Shown: positions 26,575-33,522 of the stretch, piece after piece
Numbering within the stretch: the first letter of the stretch is position 1
Layout of the letters: every line of letters begins with the position of its first letter
Source: JAHCHG01 sp041394845
GTDB taxonomy: Bacteria; Acidobacteriota; Blastocatellia; Pyrinomonadales; Pyrinomonadaceae
Length of the DNA stretch: 64,000 nucleotides
NCBI GenBank assembly: GCA_041394845.1
Contig: JAWKHL010000004.1
Coordinates: 372,001 to 436,000 of the forward strand
Direction: 5' to 3'
The notes under the pieces: generated by a model
Database searches by the model: none
What the model saw: the letters and a program-made list of their open reading frames with translations, nothing else
Told to the model about the DNA's origin: nothing
Position numbers and translations under genes: made by a program

Positions 26575-26700
26575 GTAGGGGCGGGTCCTGTGCCCGCCCG
26601 ATCGGCCGGATCGCCGAAATCCGCGTTAAAATAAAACCAATTTGACACCAACCGCATTTTGCGTTGCTCGATGCAACGGGCGGGCACAAGACCGATCCCC
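26575..26700. repeat. GGGCGGG palindromic repeat pair
   Basis: GTAGGGGCGGGTCCTGTGCCCGCCCGAT at 26575-26602 and an inverted relative, ACGGGCGGGCACAAGACCGATCCCC, near 26676-26700 bracket ~75 bases without a gene. A third copy of the latter is at 27084-27113. Each unit is itself palindromic (GGGCGGG with CCCGCCC), as in REP/REPIN elements. Confidence 0.65.
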
Positions 26701-26707
26701 CATCAAA

Positions 26708-27055
26708 TCAATCCCGACATAAATTATCGATAATTTTGTTTATGTTGTCGGGCAGTTCCTTTTTACTGCAAATTGTATCCGCACCTCGATTCAGCAAAAT
26801 CTCATTCCCTTTTTCGTGAGAGGAAATTCCGATTATGACCGGAACTATTTCTCTGGTTTTTAATTCCTCAATCAACTCGCTTCCTTTTCCGTCATCCAAA
26901 TCATAATCGATCAGCACCAGATCAAAATAATCATTTTGCAAAACGCGCCTGGATTCTTTGAGGCTCGGGACAATGGCGACATCGTGTTGCGCCAATAAGC
27001 GCCTGGTGATGAGGTTTGCAAAAATTTTGTGGTTTTCAACAAAGAGAATTTTCAT
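26708..27055 (-). CDS. Stand-alone response-regulator receiver domain
   Basis: A 115-residue single REC domain. Seen: the acidic pair after strand 1 ('ILFVENHK'), the phosphoryl-accepting Asp in 'FDLVLIDYDLDDG' near residue 50, the Ser of 'IIGISSHEK' near 82, and the conserved Lys in 'TICSKKEL' near 104. No output domain is present, so it acts as a phosphate relay or CheY-like switch. There is no histidine kinase in the window. The ATG at 27055 has no Shine-Dalgarno site, and the upstream sequence is repeat material; the longer frame is repeat-derived and not used. Confidence 0.75.
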   Translation of the reverse strand: MKILFVENHKIFANLITRRLLAQHDVAIVPSLKESRRVLQNDYFDLVLIDYDLDDGKGSELIEELKTREIVPVIIGISSHEKGNEILLNRGADTICSKKELPDNINKIIDNLCRD

Positions 27056-27083
27056 CAATTTTAAAATTTGATAAATCAAACGC

Positions 27084-27113
27084 ATCGGGCGAGCACAAGA
27101 CCCGCCTTTACGG
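27084..27113. repeat. Third copy of the GGGCGGG-type palindromic repeat
   Basis: ATCGGGCGAGCACAAGACCCGCCTTTACGG is a diverged relative of the repeat at 26676-26700. It lies directly upstream of the receiver-domain gene. Confidence 0.6.
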
Positions 27114-27199
27114 AAAACGCCGGTCGGGTTCTTTGATAAAATGGTTTCCTGTCCCAAAACGTCTTTCGGTTCGTCTTATATTTTAAGGTTTTTTTATGA

Positions 27200-27355
27200 T
27201 CATCGAAAATGAGAAAGGAGTTTTCCGAAGAAGAACTGACCGATCTGACATTGGCAGTGGTGGCAATTAACGGCTGGAGCCGCCTGAACATCGCCTTTCG
27301 GATAACGCCGGGAAGCTATCAATTGGGTTCCCTAGCGGCCCTAATCGGGGAGTGA
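27200..27355 (+). pseudogene. C-terminal remnant of a carboxymuconolactone decarboxylase-family gene
   Basis: Reading from 27209 gives ~48 codons: 'FSEEELTDLTLAVVAINGW' followed by 'SRLNIAFRITPGSYQ'. This is the well-known C-terminal signature of AhpD/carboxymuconolactone decarboxylase proteins. The frame is closed by TGA at 27197, and nothing resembling the catalytic CxxC/His region precedes it, so only the last third of the gene remains. The final ~12 codons (LGSLAALIGE) are probably not native. It lies next to the MITE at 27365, which may mark the break. Confidence 0.75.
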
Positions 27356-27364
27356 TTTTTATTT

Positions 27365-27498
27365 TAGAAGCTATCTCAAAAATAGCAAAATCATTAATCG
27401 CGTAGCGATTTGATGAATTTAGCCGTGGAATTTATTCCACGGCTAAACTCAAACTGCCGCTGATGCGGCGTAAAAAACTATTTTTGAGATAGCTCCTA
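27365..27498. mobile_element. MITE with 21-bp inverted ends
   Basis: TAGAAGCTATCTCAAAAATAG at 27365-27385 is repeated inverted with one mismatch at 27478-27498. The ~90-bp interior has nested palindromes (AATCGCGTAGCGATT, TTTAGCCGTGGAATTTATTCCACGGCTAAA, GCCGCTGATGCGGC) and no ORF. Such AGCTATCTCAAAA-ended palindromic elements are typical non-autonomous transposons. Target-site duplication is not obvious. Confidence 0.75.
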
Positions 27499-27632
27499 GT
27501 CAAAATTCTAAATTTCGTTTTTTGAAAGCATCTAAATCTGAACTTTTCGGCGATCCGCAAAAAAGAGTTCGGTGAAGCGTCAGGTATTTCAAAGGTTTAG
27601 ACCATTTTGGAGGTTGGGAAAAAAGACCCTTT

Positions 27633-28112
27633 ATGAGCAAAAAGATTTGGAAAGCGCCGCCGGATGTCCGGCAGGATTACGACGACACTTGCTGGGCAGC
27701 CGTTCTGGAGGCCTTCTGCGCTTCGAATCCCGGAAGACCGAAATTGAAACAGGCGGAGATCGTCGAACAGTTCGACAAATTCTCGTTCAGCGCCACCGAC
27801 GGGACCCTGACCCGGCACGGCCTGCACACGATGCTCCGCGATCACCGCTTCGGACTCAAAACCGAAGAGGCCGACCACGAATATTTCAGTTCGACCCCCG
27901 CTTATCTAAACAACAAACTCGGCGCCGGAATGGTCATCATCGGTTACTGGGAACCGAAAATCTCGGGCTGGCACGTCGGTTTGATCTACGGTCTCGACGA
28001 CAAGACGGTTCATTATCTCAACCCCGATTTTTCGAGCGGCGGCCTGCTCAAGAGCGATATTTCTTACTTCGGCACCAAGGGCAAACTGGTGATCGGCTGG
28101 CGGGCGTGGTAA
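27633..28112 (+). CDS. Papain-like cysteine peptidase-fold protein
   Basis: A 159-residue protein resembling the small papain-like/AvrRpt2-type cysteine peptidases. The candidate nucleophile is Cys20 in 'DYDDTCWAAVLEAF' (the D-x-x-C-W-A context), with the His in 'ISGWHVGLIYGLDDKTVHYLNPD' near residue 114 and the following Asn/Asp as third member. There is no signal peptide. Such proteins can process peptides or act as secreted effectors. The neighbours give no clue: a MITE and a broken gene on the left, and the kmo 3'-end fragment on the right, only 7 bases after the stop. The start has GGAGGTTGGGAAAAAAG upstream. Confidence 0.7.
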   Translation: MSKKIWKAPPDVRQDYDDTCWAAVLEAFCASNPGRPKLKQAEIVEQFDKFSFSATDGTLTRHGLHTMLRDHRFGLKTEEADHEYFSSTPAYLNNKLGAGMVIIGYWEPKISGWHVGLIYGLDDKTVHYLNPDFSSGGLLKSDISYFGTKGKLVIGWRAW

Positions 28113-28119
28113 ATGAATT

Positions 28120-28200
28120 TCATTCTCGAACGATTCTTACTTTTTCCGCCACCTCATCCAAATCGATCGCGCCGACATCTTCAACTTCGGCGCAGATCTC
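28120..28200 (-). pseudogene. Second, diverged copy of the kmo 3' end
   Basis: The minus-strand translation 'EICAEVEDVGAIDLDEVAEK' followed by VRIVRE and a stop matches the C-terminus of Kmo at 29040 ('RICAGIEDVGAIDLGEVMEK', then VKMI). A 27-base stretch (28158-28184) is identical to 29072-29098. The fragment is oriented like kmo and separated from it by exactly the two-gene HNH cassette, so the cassette is bracketed by direct repeats of the kmo terminus. Confidence 0.85.
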
Positions 28201-28215
28201 CCCAACCAAACAATA

Positions 28216-28632
28216 TCAATCTTTCGGCGGAAACCATCCTGCTTCTATCCATTTTTTTCTGACCGGCAAAATTATTTCATTATTGAGTTTCAGGGCCTCG
28301 ACGGTGGCCCGGCCGGAAGATGTTTTTCCGTTGACCTTTTCGTCATTCCATTCGAAATGTCTTTTCCAGTATTGAGTTCGCGGGTTAAAAAGCGGGACGC
28401 TTTTCCCGGTTTTCGGATCGACTCCTTCGGTTTGAACACCTTTGTAGCCGTTACATAACCGACACGCCAACCACAGGTTTCCTTCGTCATCGGTTCCGCC
28501 TTTGGCGGTCGGCAAAATATGTTCGATCTCCAGCAAACCCGGATTCAGAGATTGAGGCAAAAGACAATATCCGCAGCGATTTTTGGCCTTTCGGCGAATT
28601 TTTCCTTTGAGTTTCTCGGTAAGGTCACTCAT
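28216..28632 (-). CDS. HNH endonuclease-family protein
   Basis: A 138-residue HNH nuclease. Zinc-binding pairs are visible as 'CGYCLLPQ' near residues 20-23 and 'ACRLCNGYKG' near 57-60. The catalytic ββα-metal core is 'LEIEHILPTAKGGTDDEGNLWLAC' (first His of the motif, then the Asn). The C-terminus ('FNPRTQYWKRHFEWNDE', 'NNEIILPVRKKWIEAGWFPP') is typical of the branch often found beside a small upstream ORF in cyanobacteria and Acidobacteriota. Its ATG overlaps the end of the upstream gene by 8 bases, so the pair is coupled. The pair is flanked by two copies of the kmo 3' end, so it behaves like an inserted cassette. Confidence 0.85.
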   Translation of the reverse strand: MSDLTEKLKGKIRRKAKNRCGYCLLPQSLNPGLLEIEHILPTAKGGTDDEGNLWLACRLCNGYKGVQTEGVDPKTGKSVPLFNPRTQYWKRHFEWNDEKVNGKTSSGRATVEALKLNNEIILPVRKKWIEAGWFPPKD

Positions 28633-29008
28633 TTTTCAGGTCGGAGGGACTTTTTATCAAATCGCGCTGAACGGCCTCATAAACGCCCTCTGTTTTCCGC
28701 ATCAAAGCGACGCCGTAAACCTGCTGAAAGAAATCCAGTTCTTTTTTTTCCTCGCTTTTAAGAGTTCCGGCCTGATTTTTGTAGAGCAATCGGCTGTGCC
28801 GGTCGGACTGTTTTTTCGGCATTTGCAGATTTGCCAAAGCCAGAACTTCTTCGTCCGACAGATTCATCAAAGGTCTTTCAGAATGTTCGGAGGAATATTT
28901 TTCCTCAATTACATCGACTATCAGATCAACCACCTTGCGTTTCGATTTTTTAGCGACAGTTGATACCTCTTGATAAACTTTTTCAGGCAGATTCAATGTA
29001 ATTTCCAT
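28625..29008 (-). CDS. Small ORF paired with the HNH gene
   Basis: A 127-residue protein. The first 40 residues ('MEITLNLPEKVYQEVSTVAK', then KSKRKVVDLIVDVIEEK) resemble a ribbon-helix-helix DNA-binding unit: one beta-strand, then two helices. The C-terminal part is helical and charged ('SEEKKELDFFQQVYGVALMRKTEGVY'). This suggests a DNA-binding partner or regulator for the HNH nuclease, with which it overlaps by 8 bases. It starts only 31 bases after the kmo stop codon, at the boundary of the presumed insertion. The antitoxin-like look of the N-terminus leaves a toxin/antitoxin reading open, but HNH proteins are not usual toxins of that class. Confidence 0.65.
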   Translation of the reverse strand: MEITLNLPEKVYQEVSTVAKKSKRKVVDLIVDVIEEKYSSEHSERPLMNLSDEEVLALANLQMPKKQSDRHSRLLYKNQAGTLKSEEKKELDFFQQVYGVALMRKTEGVYEAVQRDLIKSPSDLKNE

Positions 29009-29039
29009 GGCTCAAATCTTATCATAACCCAAAGTCGAA

Positions 29040-30509
29040 CTAAATCATTTTCACCTTTTCCATCACCTCACCCAAATCGATCGCGCCGACATCTTCAATT
29101 CCGGCGCAGATCCTCATCAGCAATTCATCCTGCGAGTTTCCTTTTTCCTTGGCCACCCGGTAGGGCAGGTCTTCGCGGAAAGTGACCATCGAGTATTTGG
29201 AAAAATAATCCGGGTAGGTTTGCTCGAGAAGCGTTTCGAGCTGGCGTTTGCGCTGGAAAACGGGATCGGCGACCGCATCGCGCATTTCGTAGAAATTCTC
29301 TTCGGCCAGATCGCAGATGGCGTCGGCGTTCGGTTTCCGGCGTTCGGCGTAAACGTTGAAAATCTTTTCCCAATCCCCATCGTGTTCCTCGATCAAAGAA
29401 TCGAAAACGCGGCAGTCTTCAAACGCGCAGTTCATTCCCTGCCCGTAAAAAGGAACCATCGCGTGGGCCGCGTCGCCCAGCAGAAGCGCTTTGCCCCGGA
29501 CGTTCCACGGAAAACATTTGATCGTCCCGAGATTGCCGGTCGGGTTGGAGAAAAATTCCGCTTCCAGATTGGGCATCAGCGGAAGGGCGTCGGGGAAATT
29601 GGTTTTGAAAAAATCAAAAAGCGCTTTTTTCGATTTGGGATTGCGGATTGCGGATTGCGGATTTGTTTGCTGGTTTTCGCTCATCGGGTCCGTTTCGTTT
29701 CGCCAAACTCCCGATTCGATCGCCTGAAAGCTTTCCTGTCCGGCGTGGGCCAGAAAGAGCGTGCAGGTGAAACTGCCGTCGAAGTTCGGCAGGGCGATCA
29801 TCATGAACTGATGGCGGGCCCAGATGTGGAGGGCGTTTTTCTCCAGCAGAAACTCGCCGTCGTCGTTCGCATGAGGGGGCAGATCGCCCGCAAATTCGGA
29901 TCTCGGCGGGATCGACAATTCCTTGTAACCGTGTTCGAGGAATGTCTGGCTGTAATTGAACCTTTCGATGCAATCGCGATTCGTCATCATCGCCCGGCGG
30001 ACGGCCGAACCGGCGCCGTCGGTGGCGATCAACGTTTCGCCCGCGACCGAAAATCTTTCGCCCGTTTCCGCGTTTTCGATCAGAGCCTCGCCCGAGCGGC
30101 AATCGAAATCGACGCATCTCCGGTTGAAGTGAAACCGCGAGGCCGGATAATTGTCGGCTTCATTGATCAGAGCGACGTTCAAACCGCCGCGCGAAACCGA
30201 GTTGATGTATTCTCCTTCGCGGCCCGAATAGGGCAGGAGTTTGGTCTCGCCATCGACGGAATGGATCATCCGGCCGACCATCGGGACCGCCTCGCGGAGC
30301 ATGTATTCGTCCATTCCGACCTGTTTTAATGCGGCGATCCCGCGATCCGACAAGGCCAGATTGATCGAACGCCCGGCCGACATCTCTCGGGTGCGCATAT
30401 CGCCGCGCGCCTCATAGACGTCCGCCTCGATCCCGCGCCGGGCCAGAAAGGTCGAAAGCAGAGAACCGGCCAGACCGGCTCCGATGATGATCACCTTTTG
30501 TTTTGCCAT
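29040..30509 (-). CDS. kmo: Kynurenine 3-monooxygenase
   Basis: A 489-residue FAD-dependent hydroxylase converting kynurenine to 3-hydroxykynurenine with NADPH and O2. Seen: the FAD Rossmann motif 'IIIGAGLAGSLLSTFLARRG' (residues 7-26), 'SAGRSINLALSDRGIAALKQ' (the Kmo substrate-loop signature), 'LIATDGAGSAVRRAM' (DG motif), and 'ALLLGDAAHAMVPFYGQGMN' (GD motif). About 11 residues near 283-293 ('NPQSAIRNPKSK') come from an in-frame GGATTGC-type repeat not expected in the family. It is co-directional with the cyclase, KynU, ACMSD, HAAO and later pathway genes. Its 3' end is duplicated beyond the HNH cassette. Confidence 0.95.
   Translation of the reverse strand: MAKQKVIIIGAGLAGSLLSTFLARRGIEADVYEARGDMRTREMSAGRSINLALSDRGIAALKQVGMDEYMLREAVPMVGRMIHSVDGETKLLPYSGREGEYINSVSRGGLNVALINEADNYPASRFHFNRRCVDFDCRSGEALIENAETGERFSVAGETLIATDGAGSAVRRAMMTNRDCIERFNYSQTFLEHGYKELSIPPRSEFAGDLPPHANDDGEFLLEKNALHIWARHQFMMIALPNFDGSFTCTLFLAHAGQESFQAIESGVWRNETDPMSENQQTNPQSAIRNPKSKKALFDFFKTNFPDALPLMPNLEAEFFSNPTGNLGTIKCFPWNVRGKALLLGDAAHAMVPFYGQGMNCAFEDCRVFDSLIEEHDGDWEKIFNVYAERRKPNADAICDLAEENFYEMRDAVADPVFQRKRQLETLLEQTYPDYFSKYSMVTFREDLPYRVAKEKGNSQDELLMRICAGIEDVGAIDLGEVMEKVKMI
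29632..29664. repeat. GGATTGC-type array inside kmo
   Basis: CGATTTGGGATTGCGGATTGCGGATTGCGGATTTG consists of five 7-bp units lying wholly within the kmo reading frame, which stays open. Confidence 0.85.
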
Positions 30510-30655
30510 AAAATTCTCAATTTTGTCAGTTTAAGTACCAAAGCTGGTTGCTGATTCGTATAATGATTGTCAATTTTAAAAATAATAGATTTTCGGCAAA
30601 ATAACGACAGGCCGAAGTTGGTCATGATAATCAGATGAGAGCAGATCGGAAAAAA

Positions 30656-31573
30656 ATGAAAACGGTCGTGGTCGGCGCCGGCGCGGTCGGCTGCTTTTTC
30701 GGCGGAATGCTGGCGCGGGCCGAGCGGGATGTGATCTTTCTGACCCATTCGCGGGAACAGGCCGATCTTTTGAACCGGGAGGGCCTCAATATCGACAGCC
30801 TCAATTTCAGCGATAAACTGCCGGTCCGGGCGACCGCCGAACCGGATGTGTTGACCGATGCGGATTTCGTCTTGTTTTGCGTCAAATCGCCCGATACCGC
30901 CCGGACCGCCCGCGCTCTTTCGCCGCACTTTAACCCGGAATCCCTGATCATCAGTTTGCAGAACGGCGTCGATAACGCCGACAAGATCTCGGCCAATTCA
31001 AACGTCGAGGCCGCGGCGGCCGTGGTTTACGTCGGGGCCGAGATGCTCGCGCCGAACCACGTCAAACACAACGGCCGCGGCGATCTGGTGATCGGACGCC
31101 TGAACGGATCGGAAAAAACGAAGACCGGTCTGGAAAAATTGTCCCGCCTTTTCCAGAAGGCCGGAGTTCCCTGCGTAGTATCGGAAAACGTCCGCGCCGA
31201 ATTATGGACGAAACTGATCATCAACTGCGCCTACAACGCCGTCTCGGCGCTCTCGCAATCGGCCTACGGGCGGATGGTCGAAGACGAGGAAACCCGCCGT
31301 TTGATGAACCGGATCATCGACGAATCGTTGGAGGTCGCCTCAGCCGACGGGGTCGAGTTGGACGAAAACGATCTGCGCGAAAAGACCTTTCGGATCGGGT
31401 CGGCGATGCCGGGAGCGTTTTCTTCGATGGCGCAGGACATCGAGCGCGGCCGGGTGACCGAAATCGATGCGCTCAACGGTTTTGTGGCGAAGCGCGGAAA
31501 GGAATCGGGAATTCCGACCCCGGTCAATCAAACCCTCGTTTCGCTGATCAAACTGCTGGAACGAAGCGCCTGA
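30656..31573 (+). CDS. 2-dehydropantoate 2-reductase family protein
   Basis: A 305-residue ketopantoate reductase of the PanE/ApbA family (NADPH-dependent reduction of 2-dehydropantoate in pantothenate synthesis). Seen: the Rossmann motif 'VVVGAGAVGCFFGGMLARAE' at the N-terminus, 'DFVLFCVKSPDT', 'LIISLQNGVDNADKI', the catalytic Lys region 'ELWTKLIINCAYNAVSALSQ' near residue 185, and 'MAQDIERGRVTEIDALNGFV' near the C-terminus, as in true PanE. The ATG at 30656 starts directly on the Rossmann strand; seven more codons upstream are possible. It faces opposite to and between kmo and kynU, unrelated to them functionally. Confidence 0.88.
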   Translation: MKTVVVGAGAVGCFFGGMLARAERDVIFLTHSREQADLLNREGLNIDSLNFSDKLPVRATAEPDVLTDADFVLFCVKSPDTARTARALSPHFNPESLIISLQNGVDNADKISANSNVEAAAAVVYVGAEMLAPNHVKHNGRGDLVIGRLNGSEKTKTGLEKLSRLFQKAGVPCVVSENVRAELWTKLIINCAYNAVSALSQSAYGRMVEDEETRRLMNRIIDESLEVASADGVELDENDLREKTFRIGSAMPGAFSSMAQDIERGRVTEIDALNGFVAKRGKESGIPTPVNQTLVSLIKLLERSA

Positions 31574-31579
31574 GCCCGT

Positions 31580-32926
31580 CTATTTCAAACAATCCCGCAA
31601 AATCCGGGCGAACCGGTAAACATCCGTAAACGAATTATACAGCGGGACCGGCGCGACGCGGATCACGTCCGGTTCGCGCCAGTCGGCGATGACGCCTTTT
31701 TCGGTGATGGCTTCAAATAAACTTTTGTCCGCATCCTTGACGCGGACCGACAGTTGACAGCCGCGTTCCTCCGGATTCGGCGGCGTGATGACCGAGATTC
31801 TCGGGTCTTCGATCTCGCTCAACAGAAATTCCAGATAGCCCGTCAACCGGCGCGATTTTTCCGTCAAAGCCGACATTCCGGCCTCGTCGAAGATCTCCAG
31901 AGAAGCCCTCAGGGCGGCCATCTGAAAGATCGGCGGGTTCGACAACTGCCACCCTTCGGCCCCGCGCATCGGCCGGAATTCCGGCCCCATCAGAAAACGC
32001 GTCGCCTGATCGTGCCCCCACCAACCGGCAAACCGCGGCAGATCGCGGGTTTCGGCGTGCCGCTCGTGAACGAAAACCCCGGCGATGCCGCCCGGCCCCG
32101 AATTGAGGTATTTATAAGAACACCAGGCCGCGAAATCGACATTCCAGTCGTGAAGCCGCAACTCGACGTTGCCGGCCGCGTGGGCCAGATCGAAACCGAC
32201 CACCGCCCCGACCCGATGCCCGGCCTCGGTGATGCGCGCAAAATCAAATTTCTGCCCGGTGTAATAATTGACCCCGCCGAGCATCACCAGAGCGATCGAA
32301 TCGCCGTTTTCCTCGATCGTTTTTTCGATGTCTTCCGTCCTCAAACAAGTCTCGCCGGGACGGGGTTTCAGTTCGATCAGACATCTCGATTTGGGATTTG
32401 GGATTTGGGATTTGGGATTTGTTTCTTCGCCATTCCGCAATCCGCAATCCGCAATCCCGAATCCCAAATCCCTATGAAAATCTATTTGCGATTTGACGGC
32501 GTATTGATCCGACGGAAAGGCGTCCGATTCGATGACTATCTTGCAGCGTTTTTCGGTCGGGCGGTAAAACGAAACCATCAGCAGATGGAGATTGACCGTC
32601 AGCGAGTTCATCACCACGGTTTCGAGCGGGCGGGCGCCGACGACGCGGGCCATCTGTTCGGTCAGAAAACGGTGATATGGCATCCACGGATTCCGGGCGT
32701 GAAAATGCCCTTCGACGCCGAAGGTTTCCCAATCTTTTAATTCCTGTTCGATATAACCGCGAGCGGAGCGCGGCTGAAGCCCGAGCGAATTGCCCGTAAA
32801 ATACAAAACCTCCTCATCGTTCGGCTCTTTCGGAATGTAAAACCTGTTCCGAAAATGCCCAAGCGGATCACGCTCGTCCATTTCCCGGGCGAAGGATTCT
32901 TCCGGTCGATAAATTTGCTTCGTCAT
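31580..32926 (-). CDS. kynU: Kynureninase
   Basis: A 448-residue PLP enzyme cleaving (3-hydroxy)kynurenine to (3-hydroxy)anthranilate and alanine. Seen: 'YFTGNSLGLQPRSARGYIEQEL', 'RVVGARPLETVVMNSLTVNLHLLM', 'VGFDLAHAAGNVELRLHDW' (cofactor Asp), and the PLP-binding Lys near residue 272 in 'CSYKYLNSGPGGIAG'. An in-frame palindromic repeat (32388-32472) adds about 28 residues at ~152-180, between 'KSQIDFH' and 'LIELKPRPGE', where relatives have a short loop. The gene stands convergent to the reductase gene (7 bases between the ends). Its frame has no obvious ribosome site in the AT-rich upstream region. Confidence 0.95.
   Translation of the reverse strand: MTKQIYRPEESFAREMDERDPLGHFRNRFYIPKEPNDEEVLYFTGNSLGLQPRSARGYIEQELKDWETFGVEGHFHARNPWMPYHRFLTEQMARVVGARPLETVVMNSLTVNLHLLMVSFYRPTEKRCKIVIESDAFPSDQYAVKSQIDFHRDLGFGIADCGLRNGEETNPKSQIPNPKSRCLIELKPRPGETCLRTEDIEKTIEENGDSIALVMLGGVNYYTGQKFDFARITEAGHRVGAVVGFDLAHAAGNVELRLHDWNVDFAAWCSYKYLNSGPGGIAGVFVHERHAETRDLPRFAGWWGHDQATRFLMGPEFRPMRGAEGWQLSNPPIFQMAALRASLEIFDEAGMSALTEKSRRLTGYLEFLLSEIEDPRISVITPPNPEERGCQLSVRVKDADKSLFEAITEKGVIADWREPDVIRVAPVPLYNSFTDVYRFARILRDCLK
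32388..32472. repeat. Complete inverted-repeat element inside kynU
   Basis: Five GGGATTT units (32388-32421), a ~20-bp core, and the inverted arm CAATCCGCAATCCGCAATCC...AAATCCC to 32472: an entire hairpin element, about 85 bp, within the reading frame of kynU. Confidence 0.9.
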
Positions 32927-32944
32927 AAAATTGATCTTCGATTC

Positions 32945-33210
32945 AATAAAAAATTTTATGTTGTTAATGGTTTATAGTTAATTGTTAATTGTCAGAAGCA
33001 GAAAACTCAAAATCCTATAAACATTTCGCTCCTATGGAGCTATTTTCGAGTTTTCAAACTGCTTCTCAGAGACCTTTGTCTGCTTTCAATCATTTGGTCA
33101 TCAATTTCAGTTTAGACTATTTTTCCTCCGGTTAATTATCTCATTTCAATTTTTCCGACAACTTTCCGCCGACAAATAAACAATTAACGATTAACCATCA
33201 GCAATTAACA
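32945..33210. repeat. GTTAATT-family inverted element between kynU and the ABM gene
   Basis: GTTAATGGTTTATAGTTAATTGTTAATTG at 32957-32990 and the inverted CAATTAACGATTAACCATCAGCAATTAAC at 33181-33210 enclose ~190 bases without a gene. Inside are CGCTCCTATGGAGC and GACTATTTTTCCTCC...TTTCCGCCGACAAAT; the latter has a relative at 36675-36715. The unit has a 7-bp period. Confidence 0.7.
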
Positions 33211-33215
33211 AAATC

Positions 33216-33518
33216 TCAGGAAATCCTGTCCAAAATCGTGATCCGCTCTTCTTCGGCCAGCATTTCTTCGGTTTCCCGGTCGAAACGGGCGGCGTGATCC
33301 GATTCGAGATGCCTCTCCAGATCGGCCGGGCTCGCCCAGCTTTCGAAAAACACGAACAGATTCGGATCGTCGGCCGCTTGATGAAGATCGTAGCTGAGAC
33401 AGCCTTTTTCAAGGCGCGAAGGCCCGATCAGAGCCAAACAGGCCGCTTTGACCTCCGCGGCAAAACCCGCTGCGGCCCGAACCTCCGCCATCACGTAAAT
33501 TTTTCGTTCCGCTTCCAT
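33216..33518 (-). CDS. Antibiotic-biosynthesis monooxygenase-fold (YgiN-like) protein
   Basis: A 100-residue dimeric ferredoxin-like (ABM) domain: 'RKIYVMAEVRAAAGFAAEVKAACLALIGPSRLEKGCLSYDLHQ' then 'NLFVFFESWASPADLERHLESDHAARF'. Proteins of this size act as cofactor-free monooxygenases, for example on quinols (YgiN), or in scavenging. The sequence fits the family closely from start to end. It lies 4 bases after the QueA-like gene on the same strand, so they are co-transcribed. Whether it handles an aromatic intermediate of the nearby kynurenine route is unknown. Confidence 0.85.
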   Translation of the reverse strand: MEAERKIYVMAEVRAAAGFAAEVKAACLALIGPSRLEKGCLSYDLHQAADDPNLFVFFESWASPADLERHLESDHAARFDRETEEMLAEEERITILDRIS

Positions 33519-33522
33519 AAAA

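Noticed and set aside
28216..29008. HNH/RHH-like pair considered as a toxin-antitoxin module
   Set aside because: The overlap and small size fit, but HNH proteins with this C-terminal region are not known as TA toxins; insertion-cassette evidence is stronger.
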